Origin: JBLNDG01 sp050261415
GTDB lineage: Bacteria > Bacillota > Clostridia > Lutisporales > Lutisporaceae
DNA length: 8,993 bases
Direction of reading: 5' to 3'
Assembly (NCBI GenBank): GCA_050261415.1
Contig: JBLNDG010000175.1
Span: 1 to 8,993 of the forward strand
Below are positions 1 through 5,796 of the stretch, piece by piece (positions within the stretch are counted from its first letter, which is position 1; every line of letters begins with the position of its first letter). The notes below the pieces were generated by a model that was given only the letters and a program-made list of their open reading frames with translations, did not search any database and was not told the DNA's origin. The translations under genes and the position numbers were made by a program.

Positions 1-121
1 GCTCATTGTCAAGAGGATCGTGGAATAAATGCGGAAACTCAGTACATTTTTCACTTATCAATGTGCAATTTTACCTTGATAGTGTCTTGAGGCGTTTTTC
101 ATACGCTACTTTACACTATCA
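1..121. mobile_element. Possible terminal end of an IS21-like insertion sequence (rest lies left of window)
   Basis: Read on the minus strand, positions 74-55 and 54-35 form two abutting, related 20-bp units, GTAAAATTGCACATTGATAA and GTGAAAAATGTACTGAGTTT (shared core roughly GTRAAAAWTGYACWTGA). A looser third copy lies at 116-97. The outermost 9 bp, TGATAGTGT (121-113 on the minus strand), recur inverted at 77-85. A TTGACA hexamer pointing left lies at 12-7. IS21-family ends typically begin 5'-TG and carry several subterminal repeats of this kind ahead of istA, which is the reason for the suggestion. No transposase sequence is inside the window, so the family is an inference. The short open frame 2-28 (ending LIVKRIVE) could alternatively be the tail of a gene running in from the left. 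Confidence 0.4.
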
Positions 122-131
122 TTATATTATA

Positions 132-154
132 TATCACATATTACTATTGTGATA
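132..154. promoter_or_regulatory. Operator-like inverted repeat upstream of the M42 peptidase gene
   Basis: A perfect 7-bp dyad, TATCACA at 132-138 and TGTGATA at 148-154, is separated by 9 AT-rich bases. It lies about 40 bp upstream of the candidate -35 box. The arrangement is operator-like, but no regulator family can be named from it, and in such AT-rich DNA it could be a chance palindrome. Confidence 0.25.
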
Positions 155-192
155 GACTATTTATACATATATAACTCACAAACAGTAAAAAC

Positions 193-221
193 TGGATACC
201 TGCTTTTTCCGGTGCTATAAT
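193..221 (+). promoter_or_regulatory. Candidate sigma-A promoter for the M42 peptidase gene
   Basis: A perfect -10 hexamer TATAAT (216-221) is preceded by TGGATA (193-198, four of six matches to TTGACA) with a 17-bp spacer. Transcription would start near 228, giving a leader of about 27 nt before the ATG at 255. The RBS GGGAGGGG sits at 242-249. Confidence 0.6.
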
Positions 222-254
222 ATTACTGTATTATTATTTATGGGAGGGGTTTAT

Positions 255-1286
255 ATGATTGATATGCAATATGTGCTGGGTGTCCTGAAAGAGCTATGCA
301 ATACTGCCAGCCCTTCTGGTTACACTAAAGACGCTCTAAAGCTGCTGGAGAGGGAATTTAAGAAAATTGGCCTGCCTGTTTCATATACAAACAAGGGCGC
401 ACTTGTTTCATGTATAGAAGGAAAGAATAAAGGCATCAGAAAGGTTCTGGCTGCACATACCGATACACTGGGCGGGATGGTCAGGCAGATAAAGGATAAC
501 GGCAGAATTTCCTTTTCCAATGTAGGGGGTTATGCCGGAAACTCTATAGAGTGTGAAAACTGCAAAATACATACTTCAGACGGCAGGCTATATACCGGCA
601 CCATATACTCGATAAAACCTTCCGTTCATATTCACGACGATGTGAGCACACTTGAACGGAACCTGGACAACATGGAAATAGTTTTGGATGCAAAGGTATT
701 CTCAAAAGAGGATGTTTCCAAACTCGGAATTGAAGTGGGCGACTTTATTTCCTTCGATTCAAGGTTCACAGTTACCGAAACGGGCTTTGTCAAATCAAGG
801 CATCTTGACGATAAGGCGGGAGTTGCAATTACACTCGGAGCACTCAAATGCATGAAGGAAAATAATATTGTTCCCAAGGACTCGATACAAATCCTGATTA
901 CCAATTATGAAGAGGTCGGGCATGGTGCATGCTTCGGTGTGGACCCTGATGCTGCAGAAATGCTTTGCATAGACATGGGGGCTCCCGGAATCGGGCAGAA
1001 TTCGGATGAGTACTCCGTTTCAATTTGCGCCAAAGACAGCGGCGGCCCGTATGATTATGAGTTCAGAACCAGGCTGGTTGAACTGGCTAAGAAAAATAAT
1101 ATTGACTACAAGCTCGATCTATACCCGAGGTATGGTTCGGATGCATCAGCAGCCCTTAAAGCTGGTGCAAGTGTAAGAGCAGCTTTGATCGGTCCTGGCA
1201 TATACGCATCCCATGCTTATGAGCGGACCCACTCGGATTCGATAAAGGCAACTGCTGAGTTATTGGTTGCATATATGCAGGAATAG
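255..1286 (+). CDS. M42-family aminopeptidase (glutamyl aminopeptidase / deblocking aminopeptidase-like)
   Basis: The product is a 343-residue cytosolic metallopeptidase of family M42 (TET aminopeptidases), which use two metal ions to remove N-terminal residues from peptides and usually form dodecamers. Visible ligand motifs are AAHTDTLGG (His68, Asp70), RHLDDKAG (bridging Asp185), NYEEVGHG (Glu219 general base, Glu220 ligand), CIDMG (Asp240) and YERTH (His326), so the catalytic set is complete. Length is typical. An in-frame ATG at 240 lies before the GGGAGGGG ribosome binding site, so ATG 255, six bases after the site, is the better start. The gene appears monocistronic, with its own promoter and a terminator four bases after the stop. 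Homologues in cellulolytic clostridia have been annotated as cellulase M, but the motifs here are those of a peptidase. Substrate preference cannot be read from the sequence. Confidence 0.93.
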   Translation: MIDMQYVLGVLKELCNTASPSGYTKDALKLLEREFKKIGLPVSYTNKGALVSCIEGKNKGIRKVLAAHTDTLGGMVRQIKDNGRISFSNVGGYAGNSIECENCKIHTSDGRLYTGTIYSIKPSVHIHDDVSTLERNLDNMEIVLDAKVFSKEDVSKLGIEVGDFISFDSRFTVTETGFVKSRHLDDKAGVAITLGALKCMKENNIVPKDSIQILITNYEEVGHGACFGVDPDAAEMLCIDMGAPGIGQNSDEYSVSICAKDSGGPYDYEFRTRLVELAKKNNIDYKLDLYPRYGSDASAALKAGASVRAALIGPGIYASHAYERTHSDSIKATAELLVAYMQE

Positions 1287-1289
1287 TCA

Positions 1290-1323
1290 AAAAGCCTGGG
1301 ATTTTTAGTAATTCCAGGCTTTT
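1290..1323. terminator. Bidirectional intrinsic terminator between M42 gene and pyrI
   Basis: AAAAGCCTGG (1290-1299) pairs with CCAGGCTTTT (1314-1323). A-T and G-T pairs at 1300-1301/1312-1313 extend it to about 12 bp. It is followed by T-rich sequence on the plus strand, and the A-rich 5' arm gives a U run on the minus strand. It lies 3 bp after the M42 stop and 16 bp after the pyrI stop, so it can end both convergent transcripts. Confidence 0.88.
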
Positions 1324-1339
1324 ATTTTATTTACTTATT

Positions 1340-1771
1340 CTACAAGCTGTAAGAAGTCAATTCTTCGCAATAACTGCACTTGTAGTATATCTTGCCGTTT
1401 GAATGAGCCAGCTTGAATTTAGGGGTCACATATTCATCAAAGTTGCTTACACACCTTGGGTTCTTGCATTTGAAAAGTCCCTGTACCTCAGTCGGTATGT
1501 TTGTATTCATCTTGTTCACTATCTTGTTGTCCTCGATTATGTTCACAGTTAGTCCGGGATCAATAAGACCAAGCATTGTCAAATCAACGTCTATTTTGTT
1601 TTCGATTTTTATTATATCCTTGCGCCCCAGTTTATTGCTGGGCACATTGATAAGCAACACTACAGGGAAGTCCGCATCTCCGAGCTTCAGCTTTTCAAAG
1701 ATTTTCATGCCGTTTCCTGCTGTTATATGGTCGATTACTATTCCACAGTTAATACTATTTACAGTTAACAT
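1340..1771 (-). CDS. pyrI: Aspartate carbamoyltransferase regulatory chain
   Basis: The 143-residue regulatory subunit of aspartate transcarbamylase assembles with PyrB and conveys allosteric nucleotide control (ATP, CTP/UTP in characterised enzymes). The N-terminal allosteric domain (about 1-95) contains GIVIDHITAGNG and the segment FPVVLLINVPSNKLGRKD. The C-terminal zinc domain has four cysteines, C102-x4-C107-x24-C132-x2-C135, nearly the same spacing as E. coli PyrI. Length is normal for clostridial PyrI. The ATG at 1771 lies 17 bases inside the 3' end of pyrB and is preceded by a GGGGGTGG ribosome binding site, which suggests translational coupling and matched subunit output. It is the last gene of the operon, followed by the shared terminator. 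Confidence 0.96.
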   Translation of the reverse strand: MLTVNSINCGIVIDHITAGNGMKIFEKLKLGDADFPVVLLINVPSNKLGRKDIIKIENKIDVDLTMLGLIDPGLTVNIIEDNKIVNKMNTNIPTEVQGLFKCKNPRCVSNFDEYVTPKFKLAHSNGKIYYKCSYCEELTSYSL

Positions 1772-2699
1772 TCAAATCCACCCCCAACAGAAGCGCCATA
1801 AGCGCCATTCTTACATAAATTCCGTACTCCGCCTGTTTGAAATAAACCGCTCTCTTGTCAGCATCCACATCGTAGCTTATTTCATTAACTCTGGGCAGCG
1901 GATGCATAACCAGCATATCCTCTTTCGAATTTTTAAGCTTGCTCCTGTTCAATATATAGCTGTCCTTAAGCCTCATGTAGTCAGCTTCGTTGAAGAACCT
2001 TTCCCTCTGTATTCTTGTCATGTACAGTATATCAACATCGTTTATAACTTCCTCAAGGCTTTCTGTCTCATATATGCTTATATCGTACTTTTCCATGAGT
2101 GTTGACTTCAGGCTTTCCGGAAGCTTTAATTCCGCCGGTGATACAAGCACGAATTTTGACCCTTCATACCTTGAAAGTGCGCTTATTAATGAATGTACAG
2201 TCCTACCGAACTTTAAATCCCCGCAAAATGCGACTGTCAGGTTATCAAGTTTTTTCTTGTATCTTCTTATTGTCAATAAATCTGTAAGTGTCTGGGTCGG
2301 ATGCTGGTGGCCGCCATCTCCGCCGTTTATAACCGGTGCCGATGAAAATTCCGAGGCAAGCTTCGGAGCTCCTTCCTTCGGGTGACGCATAACAACTATA
2401 TCTGCATACGTACATAATACCCTTATTGTGTCAGCTATACTCTCCCCTTTTGATACGGAGCTTGTGCTCGCATCCGAAAAGCCGAGGACTGAGCCTCCCA
2501 TTCTGAGCATTGCTGATTCAAAGCTGAGCCTTGTCCTTGTACTTGGCTCGTAAAACAGTGTACCAAGTATTTTGCCCTTGCATATGCTTACATAGGCATC
2601 CCTGTTTTCGATCATTTTGTCAGCCAAATCAAAAACTTCATTCAGCTCTGAAATTGTAAAGTCACCGGGGTCGATCAGATGTCTTCCTTTTAAACTCAT
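1755..2699 (-). CDS. pyrB: Aspartate carbamoyltransferase catalytic chain
   Basis: The product condenses carbamoyl phosphate with L-aspartate to N-carbamoyl-L-aspartate, the committed step of de novo pyrimidine synthesis in the cytosol. The 314-residue length is typical. Signature elements are all present: YEPSTRTR (about 50-57, carbamoyl phosphate loop), SVSKGES (81-87, the mobile 80s loop that completes a neighbouring active site), RH (105-106), HPTQTLTD (133-140), GRT around Arg167, the TRIQRERF segment (228-235) and HPLPR (266-270). The ATG at 2699 follows a strong AAAGGAGG. It is the first gene of a pyrB-pyrI operon with a 17-bp gene overlap. Its long leader carries PyrR-type regulatory hairpins, implying repression by uridine nucleotides. 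No other pyr gene lies beside it, so any pyrR gene would have to act from elsewhere. Confidence 0.97.
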   Translation of the reverse strand: MSLKGRHLIDPGDFTISELNEVFDLADKMIENRDAYVSICKGKILGTLFYEPSTRTRLSFESAMLRMGGSVLGFSDASTSSVSKGESIADTIRVLCTYADIVVMRHPKEGAPKLASEFSSAPVINGGDGGHQHPTQTLTDLLTIRRYKKKLDNLTVAFCGDLKFGRTVHSLISALSRYEGSKFVLVSPAELKLPESLKSTLMEKYDISIYETESLEEVINDVDILYMTRIQRERFFNEADYMRLKDSYILNRSKLKNSKEDMLVMHPLPRVNEISYDVDADKRAVYFKQAEYGIYVRMALMALLLGVDLNVNCK

Positions 2700-2706
2700 T
2701 TTTCTT

Positions 2707-2741
2707 CCTCCTTTTTAGTCTCACCGGACTATGTTAAAGGT
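2707..2741 (-). promoter_or_regulatory. Second PyrR-like binding hairpin overlapping the pyrB ribosome binding site
   Basis: On the minus strand CCTTT (2740-2736) pairs with AAAGG (2714-2710), and TAGTC (2731-2727) with GACTA (2720-2716), around the loop CGGTGA. The apical sequence AGTCCGGTGAGACT differs at one core position from the PyrR consensus (about AGUCCNGNGAGGCU) seen at 2858-2890. The 3' arm shares AGG with the AGGAGG Shine-Dalgarno core of pyrB (2712-2707). Forming the hairpin, or PyrR binding to it, should hide the ribosome binding site. The regulatory effect is inferred. Confidence 0.75.
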
Positions 2742-2794
2742 ACTTTAACCATTGCACGAAAAATCCATGCAGTTTGGGCAATAAAATCAGGCAT

Positions 2795-2828
2795 AAAAAA
2801 ACCTTCCTGCCTGTGGGCATGAAGGTTT
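2795..2828 (-). terminator. pyrB leader attenuator terminator
   Basis: On the minus strand AAACCTTC (2828-2821) pairs with GAAGGTTT (2806-2799). One mismatch follows, then inner TGCC/GGCA pairs (2819-2816 with 2811-2808) around a four-base loop. The 3' arm runs into seven T residues (2801-2795). It lies about 95 bp before the pyrB start, so it can only act as a conditional terminator within the leader. Confidence 0.9.
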
Positions 2829-2860
2829 AAATTGACCATCACAAATCGAACTATCATACC
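2816..2860 (-). promoter_or_regulatory. Candidate antiterminator pairing in the pyrB leader
   Basis: On the minus strand GGTATGA (2860-2854) can pair with TCATGCC (2822-2816) over 7 bp with one G-T wobble. This uses the last bases of the first PyrR hairpin and bases from the 5' arm of the terminator, so it excludes both. That is the standard PyrR logic: PyrR-UMP stabilises the upstream hairpin, the antiterminator cannot form and the terminator does. No folding energy was computed. Confidence 0.6.
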
Positions 2861-2890
2861 TTACTAGCCTCACAGGACTAAATTAAAGGT
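2858..2890 (-). promoter_or_regulatory. PyrR-binding hairpin (anti-antiterminator) in the pyrB leader
   Basis: On the minus strand ACCTT (2890-2886) pairs with AAGGT (2862-2858). Above it sits the apical motif AGTCCTGTGAGGCT, which fits the PyrR consensus AGUCCNGNGAGGCU throughout. It lies about 30 bp upstream of the attenuator hairpin, the usual order in pyrimidine operons of Firmicutes. Confidence 0.88.
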
Positions 2891-2903
2891 TATCGTTTTT
2901 ATA

Positions 2904-2933
2904 AAGATAACATATAACACCGGACGTTGTCAA
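2904..2933 (-). promoter_or_regulatory. Promoter of the pyrB-pyrI operon
   Basis: On the minus strand a perfect -35 TTGACA (2933-2928) is followed after 18 bp by TATCTT (2909-2904, four of six matches to TATAAT). Initiation near 2897 gives a leader of about 200 nt that includes the first PyrR hairpin almost from its start, as attenuation control requires. Confidence 0.65.
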
Positions 2934-2961
2934 CATAAATTTATCAGAGTGCCCGAAATAT

Positions 2962-2991
2962 TTGTTTGCTAAGTTATTTCTACACTATTAT
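2962..2991 (+). promoter_or_regulatory. Weak candidate promoter for the SLH protein gene
   Basis: TTGTTT (2962-2967) lies 18 bp upstream of TATTAT (2986-2991, five of six matches). It would give a leader of about 210 nt before the ATG at 3211. The flanking DNA is very AT-rich, so other start points are possible. The divergent pyr promoter lies about 30 bp to the left. Confidence 0.35.
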
Positions 2992-3060
2992 ATAGATATT
3001 ATTTCTCTTATTGCTACTTTGATGCCACGATAAACATTTTTAACTTTTTTTCAAATTACT

Positions 3061-3161
3061 CCCTAAATCAATTTTGGGCTTGCGAATTATATATCAAAAG
3101 GCTCCTATTAAGGCAGTTTACAGCCGCATTAAAGGAGACCAGTTTTAAAACGCATTTGCGT
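3061..3161 (+). promoter_or_regulatory. Structured 5' leader of the SLH protein gene, class unknown
   Basis: Three hairpins follow one another. CCCTAAA (3061-3067) pairs with TTTTGGG (3072-3078) with one mismatch. GG-CTCCT (3100-3106) pairs with AGGAG-A-CC (3133-3140), enclosing an inner GGC/GCC stem (3112-3114 with 3123-3125). ACGCA (3150-3154) pairs with TGCGT (3157-3161). The strong RBS AAGGAGG follows at 3197-3203, outside these stems, although the AGGAG at 3133-3137 is itself RBS-like and is paired. No known riboswitch consensus was recognised. The long leader may affect mRNA stability, as is common for abundant envelope proteins, but that is inference. Confidence 0.35.
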
Positions 3162-3210
3162 GAATCAGATCCAAAAGCTTATAAAAGAAAAGAATTAAGG
3201 AGGAAACCAC

Positions 3211-5637
3211 ATGTTGAAGAAAAAATTGATTTCACTAGGGATTGCAACGGTCTTTGCACTTTCTTCCCTAGCAACACCAGTATTCGCAGCAGATTTAAAA
3301 GTAGCTGCCAACACCGGTAAAGTACAGATTAAGCTTAACCCCGGTAAAGGCAATGGAAAAAGCAACGGAAACAAAAACGGGTGGAACAAAATCCAATTCA
3401 GTGATTTAGATGATGTAAAATGGGCTTTGAATGCCATAGAAAAACTTACCGGTAAAGGCATACTTAATGGTATAGGCCAGAACAAGTATGCACCTAAAGG
3501 CAATGTAAGCCAACTGGAAGCTATAGCCTCCGTGCTAAAGCTAACCGGTGACAATGAAGAAATTTCAAAATACAGCAGCACAAATCACCCTGACTATAGG
3601 GGGATCAAACCAAACTGGGGTCTTGGTTATATATATATGGCAATAGAAAAGAAAATACTTCTTCCTGAAGAGCTTGCAAGCTTTAATCCAAATGCTCCTG
3701 CAAAACGCCATGAAATAGCAAAGTATATATTAAGAGCACTTGACAAGACAGATGAAGCATTGAGCTACATGGATGAAAACCTTCCATTCAGTGACAGCAG
3801 TGCGGTTCCAAAGGATTCAGTCGGCTATGTATTCCTTGTAAATGAACTGGGAATCATGACCGGTAACAATAATGCCTTCAGGCCTATGGCTTCAATAAGC
3901 AGAGCCGAACTGGCAGTTATCCTTGACAGGGCCGACGGTACTGTCGCACTTCCGGATACTGATACAAGAAAGAACAATATTGTCTTTCTCTCAGCAAATG
4001 TGAATGACAATGAAATAACCGTTCAGGAAAAGGGCAAAACAGTTACTTATGATGTGCATGAAGATGTACCGGTATATAAGGATAAAGCATTCAAAACAAT
4101 TAATGACCTTGAAAAAGGCGATGTTCTCCAGCTCATATTCGGCGAAGACAAACTTGTAGTGTTCATAGATGTACTTAAGGATGCGGGTGACGCTATACAC
4201 GAAGATGAAATATCAATAACCCCAGTTGCTTACAACAACCTTTCCGACATACTGCAGGAACAGGTTGATTACCTGAAGCTTACAGATAACTACAAGGCAT
4301 ACAAATACGACAACTACATCTACCTCATTGCTTCCATGGGCAAAAAGAACACAGGCGGTTATAATATCGACATAGAAAATGCCTATAAGCTAGAAAATAC
4401 TAACGGAGAATATACAGTAAAAGCAGTCGTTGATACACATGAGCCTACATCAACCGCAGTTGTTACGGATGCAGTAACATACCCATACAGCGTAGTAAGG
4501 TTCAGATACTTTGACAATATAAACACTGTAAAATTTGTTGACAAGGACGGCGCTGACCTTGAAGAGGTATCAGTTGTATCCCTTGATAAAGCTGATACTA
4601 CTGTAAAAGGAACTATTGATTATATCAACACAAGCAGCAGAACAATCAAAGTTGAAAAATCAAACGGTTCAATAGTATCATACTCTGTACCCAGCAATAC
4701 AGAAATAATCCTTAACGGATCTGATGCACAGTTATCCGATCTGGATGAAGGCATGAATGTTGAGCTTGAAATCACCAGCGGCAAAGTTACAAAGATAACT
4801 GCCAATGATGAGCTTGATAATGTATCCTTCGAAGCCGTTGATTACAGCAATCTCCCTGGAAGATTGCAGGATCAGGTTGATTACCTGAAGCTTTCAAAGA
4901 ATTACAAGGCATTTGAATATGACAACTATATATACCTTGTTGCTACTATGGGCAGAAAGAGCACAGGCGGCTATGATATCAGTGTGAACGACGTTTACAG
5001 GATGGAAAGCAGCAACAACCATTACACAGTAAAGGCTGTTGTAGAAACAAGCAATCCTGCTTCCGGTTCATACAACACACAGTCAATAACTTATCCTTAC
5101 ACTGTTGTCAGATTCAGTTCATTTGACAATATCGACAATGTAAGATTTGTAAACGAAGATAATTCCAAGCTTGCAGAAGTAAAGCCGGTTGACCTCAATG
5201 AAATCACATCTGTTGAAGGCACAATAGACAGTTTGAATGCAAGCACCAGAGCAATCAAAGTTAAGAAATCAAATGGCTTTGTTGTATCTTTCACAGTTCC
5301 CAGCGATGCTAAAATTATTGTAAACGGTAATGAAGAAAACTTCTCTGACCTGGTAAAAGGCATGAATGTAAAAGTAGAAATTGCAGATGAAAGAGTATCA
5401 AGAATAACTGCTGAAGATAATCTTACAGAAGTTACAGGTACACTTACAGGCATAAGCTTAAGCAGCTCAGAGAATAAAATAACAGTAAAGGTAGGCAGCT
5501 CATATAAAACATATACAGTAAATGATGATGTAAAAATAACTATAGACGGAAATACATCAGACCTGGGACATCTCACTATAAACAGTGAATTAAAACTGAC
5601 ATTCTCTAATGGCCTCCTTGTTGAAATAGAGAAATAG
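3211..5637 (+). CDS. Secreted SLH-domain cell-surface protein with two PrcB C-terminal-like domains
   Basis: The 808-residue exported protein begins with a signal peptide (1-26: KKK, hydrophobic core, cleavage likely after PVFA). A Gly/Asn/Lys-rich linker (about 44-58) follows. Three S-layer-homology modules (about 61-112, 130-177, 191-240) should bind secondary cell-wall polysaccharide. Only the third keeps a canonical SRAE motif; the first has SQLE and the second KRHE. The rest alternates small beta-rich units (about 254-320, 464-530, 668-734, 740-806) with two domains (about 337-440 and 541-645). The latter resemble the PrcB C-terminal family, with TGGY near 381 and 585 and YPYxVVRF near 424 and 628. 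No catalytic motif was recognised. The start is fixed by AAGGAGG seven bases upstream, and the gene is followed by its own terminator. A scaffold, adhesin or protease-binding role is possible but not shown; the domain calls come from reading motifs by eye. Confidence 0.88.
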   Translation: MLKKKLISLGIATVFALSSLATPVFAADLKVAANTGKVQIKLNPGKGNGKSNGNKNGWNKIQFSDLDDVKWALNAIEKLTGKGILNGIGQNKYAPKGNVSQLEAIASVLKLTGDNEEISKYSSTNHPDYRGIKPNWGLGYIYMAIEKKILLPEELASFNPNAPAKRHEIAKYILRALDKTDEALSYMDENLPFSDSSAVPKDSVGYVFLVNELGIMTGNNNAFRPMASISRAELAVILDRADGTVALPDTDTRKNNIVFLSANVNDNEITVQEKGKTVTYDVHEDVPVYKDKAFKTINDLEKGDVLQLIFGEDKLVVFIDVLKDAGDAIHEDEISITPVAYNNLSDILQEQVDYLKLTDNYKAYKYDNYIYLIASMGKKNTGGYNIDIENAYKLENTNGEYTVKAVVDTHEPTSTAVVTDAVTYPYSVVRFRYFDNINTVKFVDKDGADLEEVSVVSLDKADTTVKGTIDYINTSSRTIKVEKSNGSIVSYSVPSNTEIILNGSDAQLSDLDEGMNVELEITSGKVTKITANDELDNVSFEAVDYSNLPGRLQDQVDYLKLSKNYKAFEYDNYIYLVATMGRKSTGGYDISVNDVYRMESSNNHYTVKAVVETSNPASGSYNTQSITYPYTVVRFSSFDNIDNVRFVNEDNSKLAEVKPVDLNEITSVEGTIDSLNASTRAIKVKKSNGFVVSFTVPSDAKIIVNGNEENFSDLVKGMNVKVEIADERVSRITAEDNLTEVTGTLTGISLSSSENKITVKVGSSYKTYTVNDDVKITIDGNTSDLGHLTINSELKLTFSNGLLVEIEK
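4219..5415 (+). repeat. Long internal tandem duplication in the SLH protein gene (two units of about 204 codons)
   Basis: Residues 337-540 and 541-735 are homologous at a constant offset of 204 residues. Examples are QVDYLKL at 351 and 555, YDNYIYL at 366 and 570, TGGY at 381 and 585, and YPY at 424 and 628. DNA identity persists in places: GGTTGATTACCTGAAGCTT occurs at 4263-4281 and 4875-4893, exactly 612 bp apart. Each unit is one PrcB-like domain plus one small beta domain. Enough divergence has accumulated that the duplication is not recent. Confidence 0.9.
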
Positions 5638-5670
5638 CAGAGTCAATCATTGATTCTATCAAATCCACTC

Positions 5671-5698
5671 AGAGCAGTCTTAATGACTGCTCTCTTTT
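5671..5698 (+). terminator. Intrinsic terminator after the SLH protein gene
   Basis: A perfect 9-bp stem, AGAGCAGTC (5671-5679) with GACTGCTCT (5685-5693), has a 5-nt loop and is followed by CTTTTTATTTTATT. It lies 33 bp after the stop codon and separates the SLH gene from the flippase gene. Confidence 0.93.
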
Positions 5699-5734
5699 TA
5701 TTTTATTCTCTCTTTTTCTGCTTTCACAGAAATA

Positions 5735-5763
5735 TTGTACTTGCAGTCTAAATAAGATATTAA
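5735..5763 (+). promoter_or_regulatory. Weak candidate promoter for the spoVB-like gene
   Basis: TTGTAC (5735-5740) lies 17 bp upstream of TATTAA (5758-5763, four of six matches). It would start transcription near 5770, about 27 nt before the ATG at 5797. The match is weak, and no convincing sporulation sigma-E or sigma-G box was found as an alternative. A 6-bp hairpin (TTTCTG/CAGAAA, 5715-5732) lies just upstream. Confidence 0.3.
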
Positions 5764-5796
5764 TATCCGATGCAAACATTAAGGGAGAGGATCAGT

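Noticed and set aside
3..152. Open frame at the left edge, plus strand, frame 3
   Set aside because: It reads through AT-rich DNA and inverted repeats with no recognisable protein content, and it is better explained as an insertion-sequence end or noncoding DNA.
240..254. Upstream ATG at 240 as start of the M42 peptidase
   Set aside because: The five extra codons consist of the ribosome binding site itself, and ATG 255 has the correct spacing to GGGAGGGG.
1413..2105. A 230-codon open frame on the plus strand opposite pyrI and pyrB
   Set aside because: It lies wholly antisense to two unmistakable genes, has no ribosome binding site and its translation resembles no protein family.
3090..3165. 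c-di-GMP (class I or II) riboswitch upstream of the SLH gene
   Set aside because: The conserved elements of those riboswitch cores were looked for and not found. The hairpins here do not match either class.
5097..5576. A 159-codon minus-strand open frame inside the SLH protein gene
   Set aside because: It is antisense to the repeat region, has low-complexity Ser/Thr/Leu-rich content typical of shadows, and no ribosome binding site.
5731..5770. Sporulation sigma-E promoter for the spoVB-like gene
   Set aside because: AAATATT at 5730-5736 resembles a sigma-E -35 element, but no CATA-type -10 element occurs at the right distance.
5770..5796. Upstream ATG at 5770 as start of the SpoVB-like protein
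   Set aside because: There is no ribosome binding site before it, and the extra residues are not SpoVB-like. ATG 5797 has GGGAGAGG at six bases.
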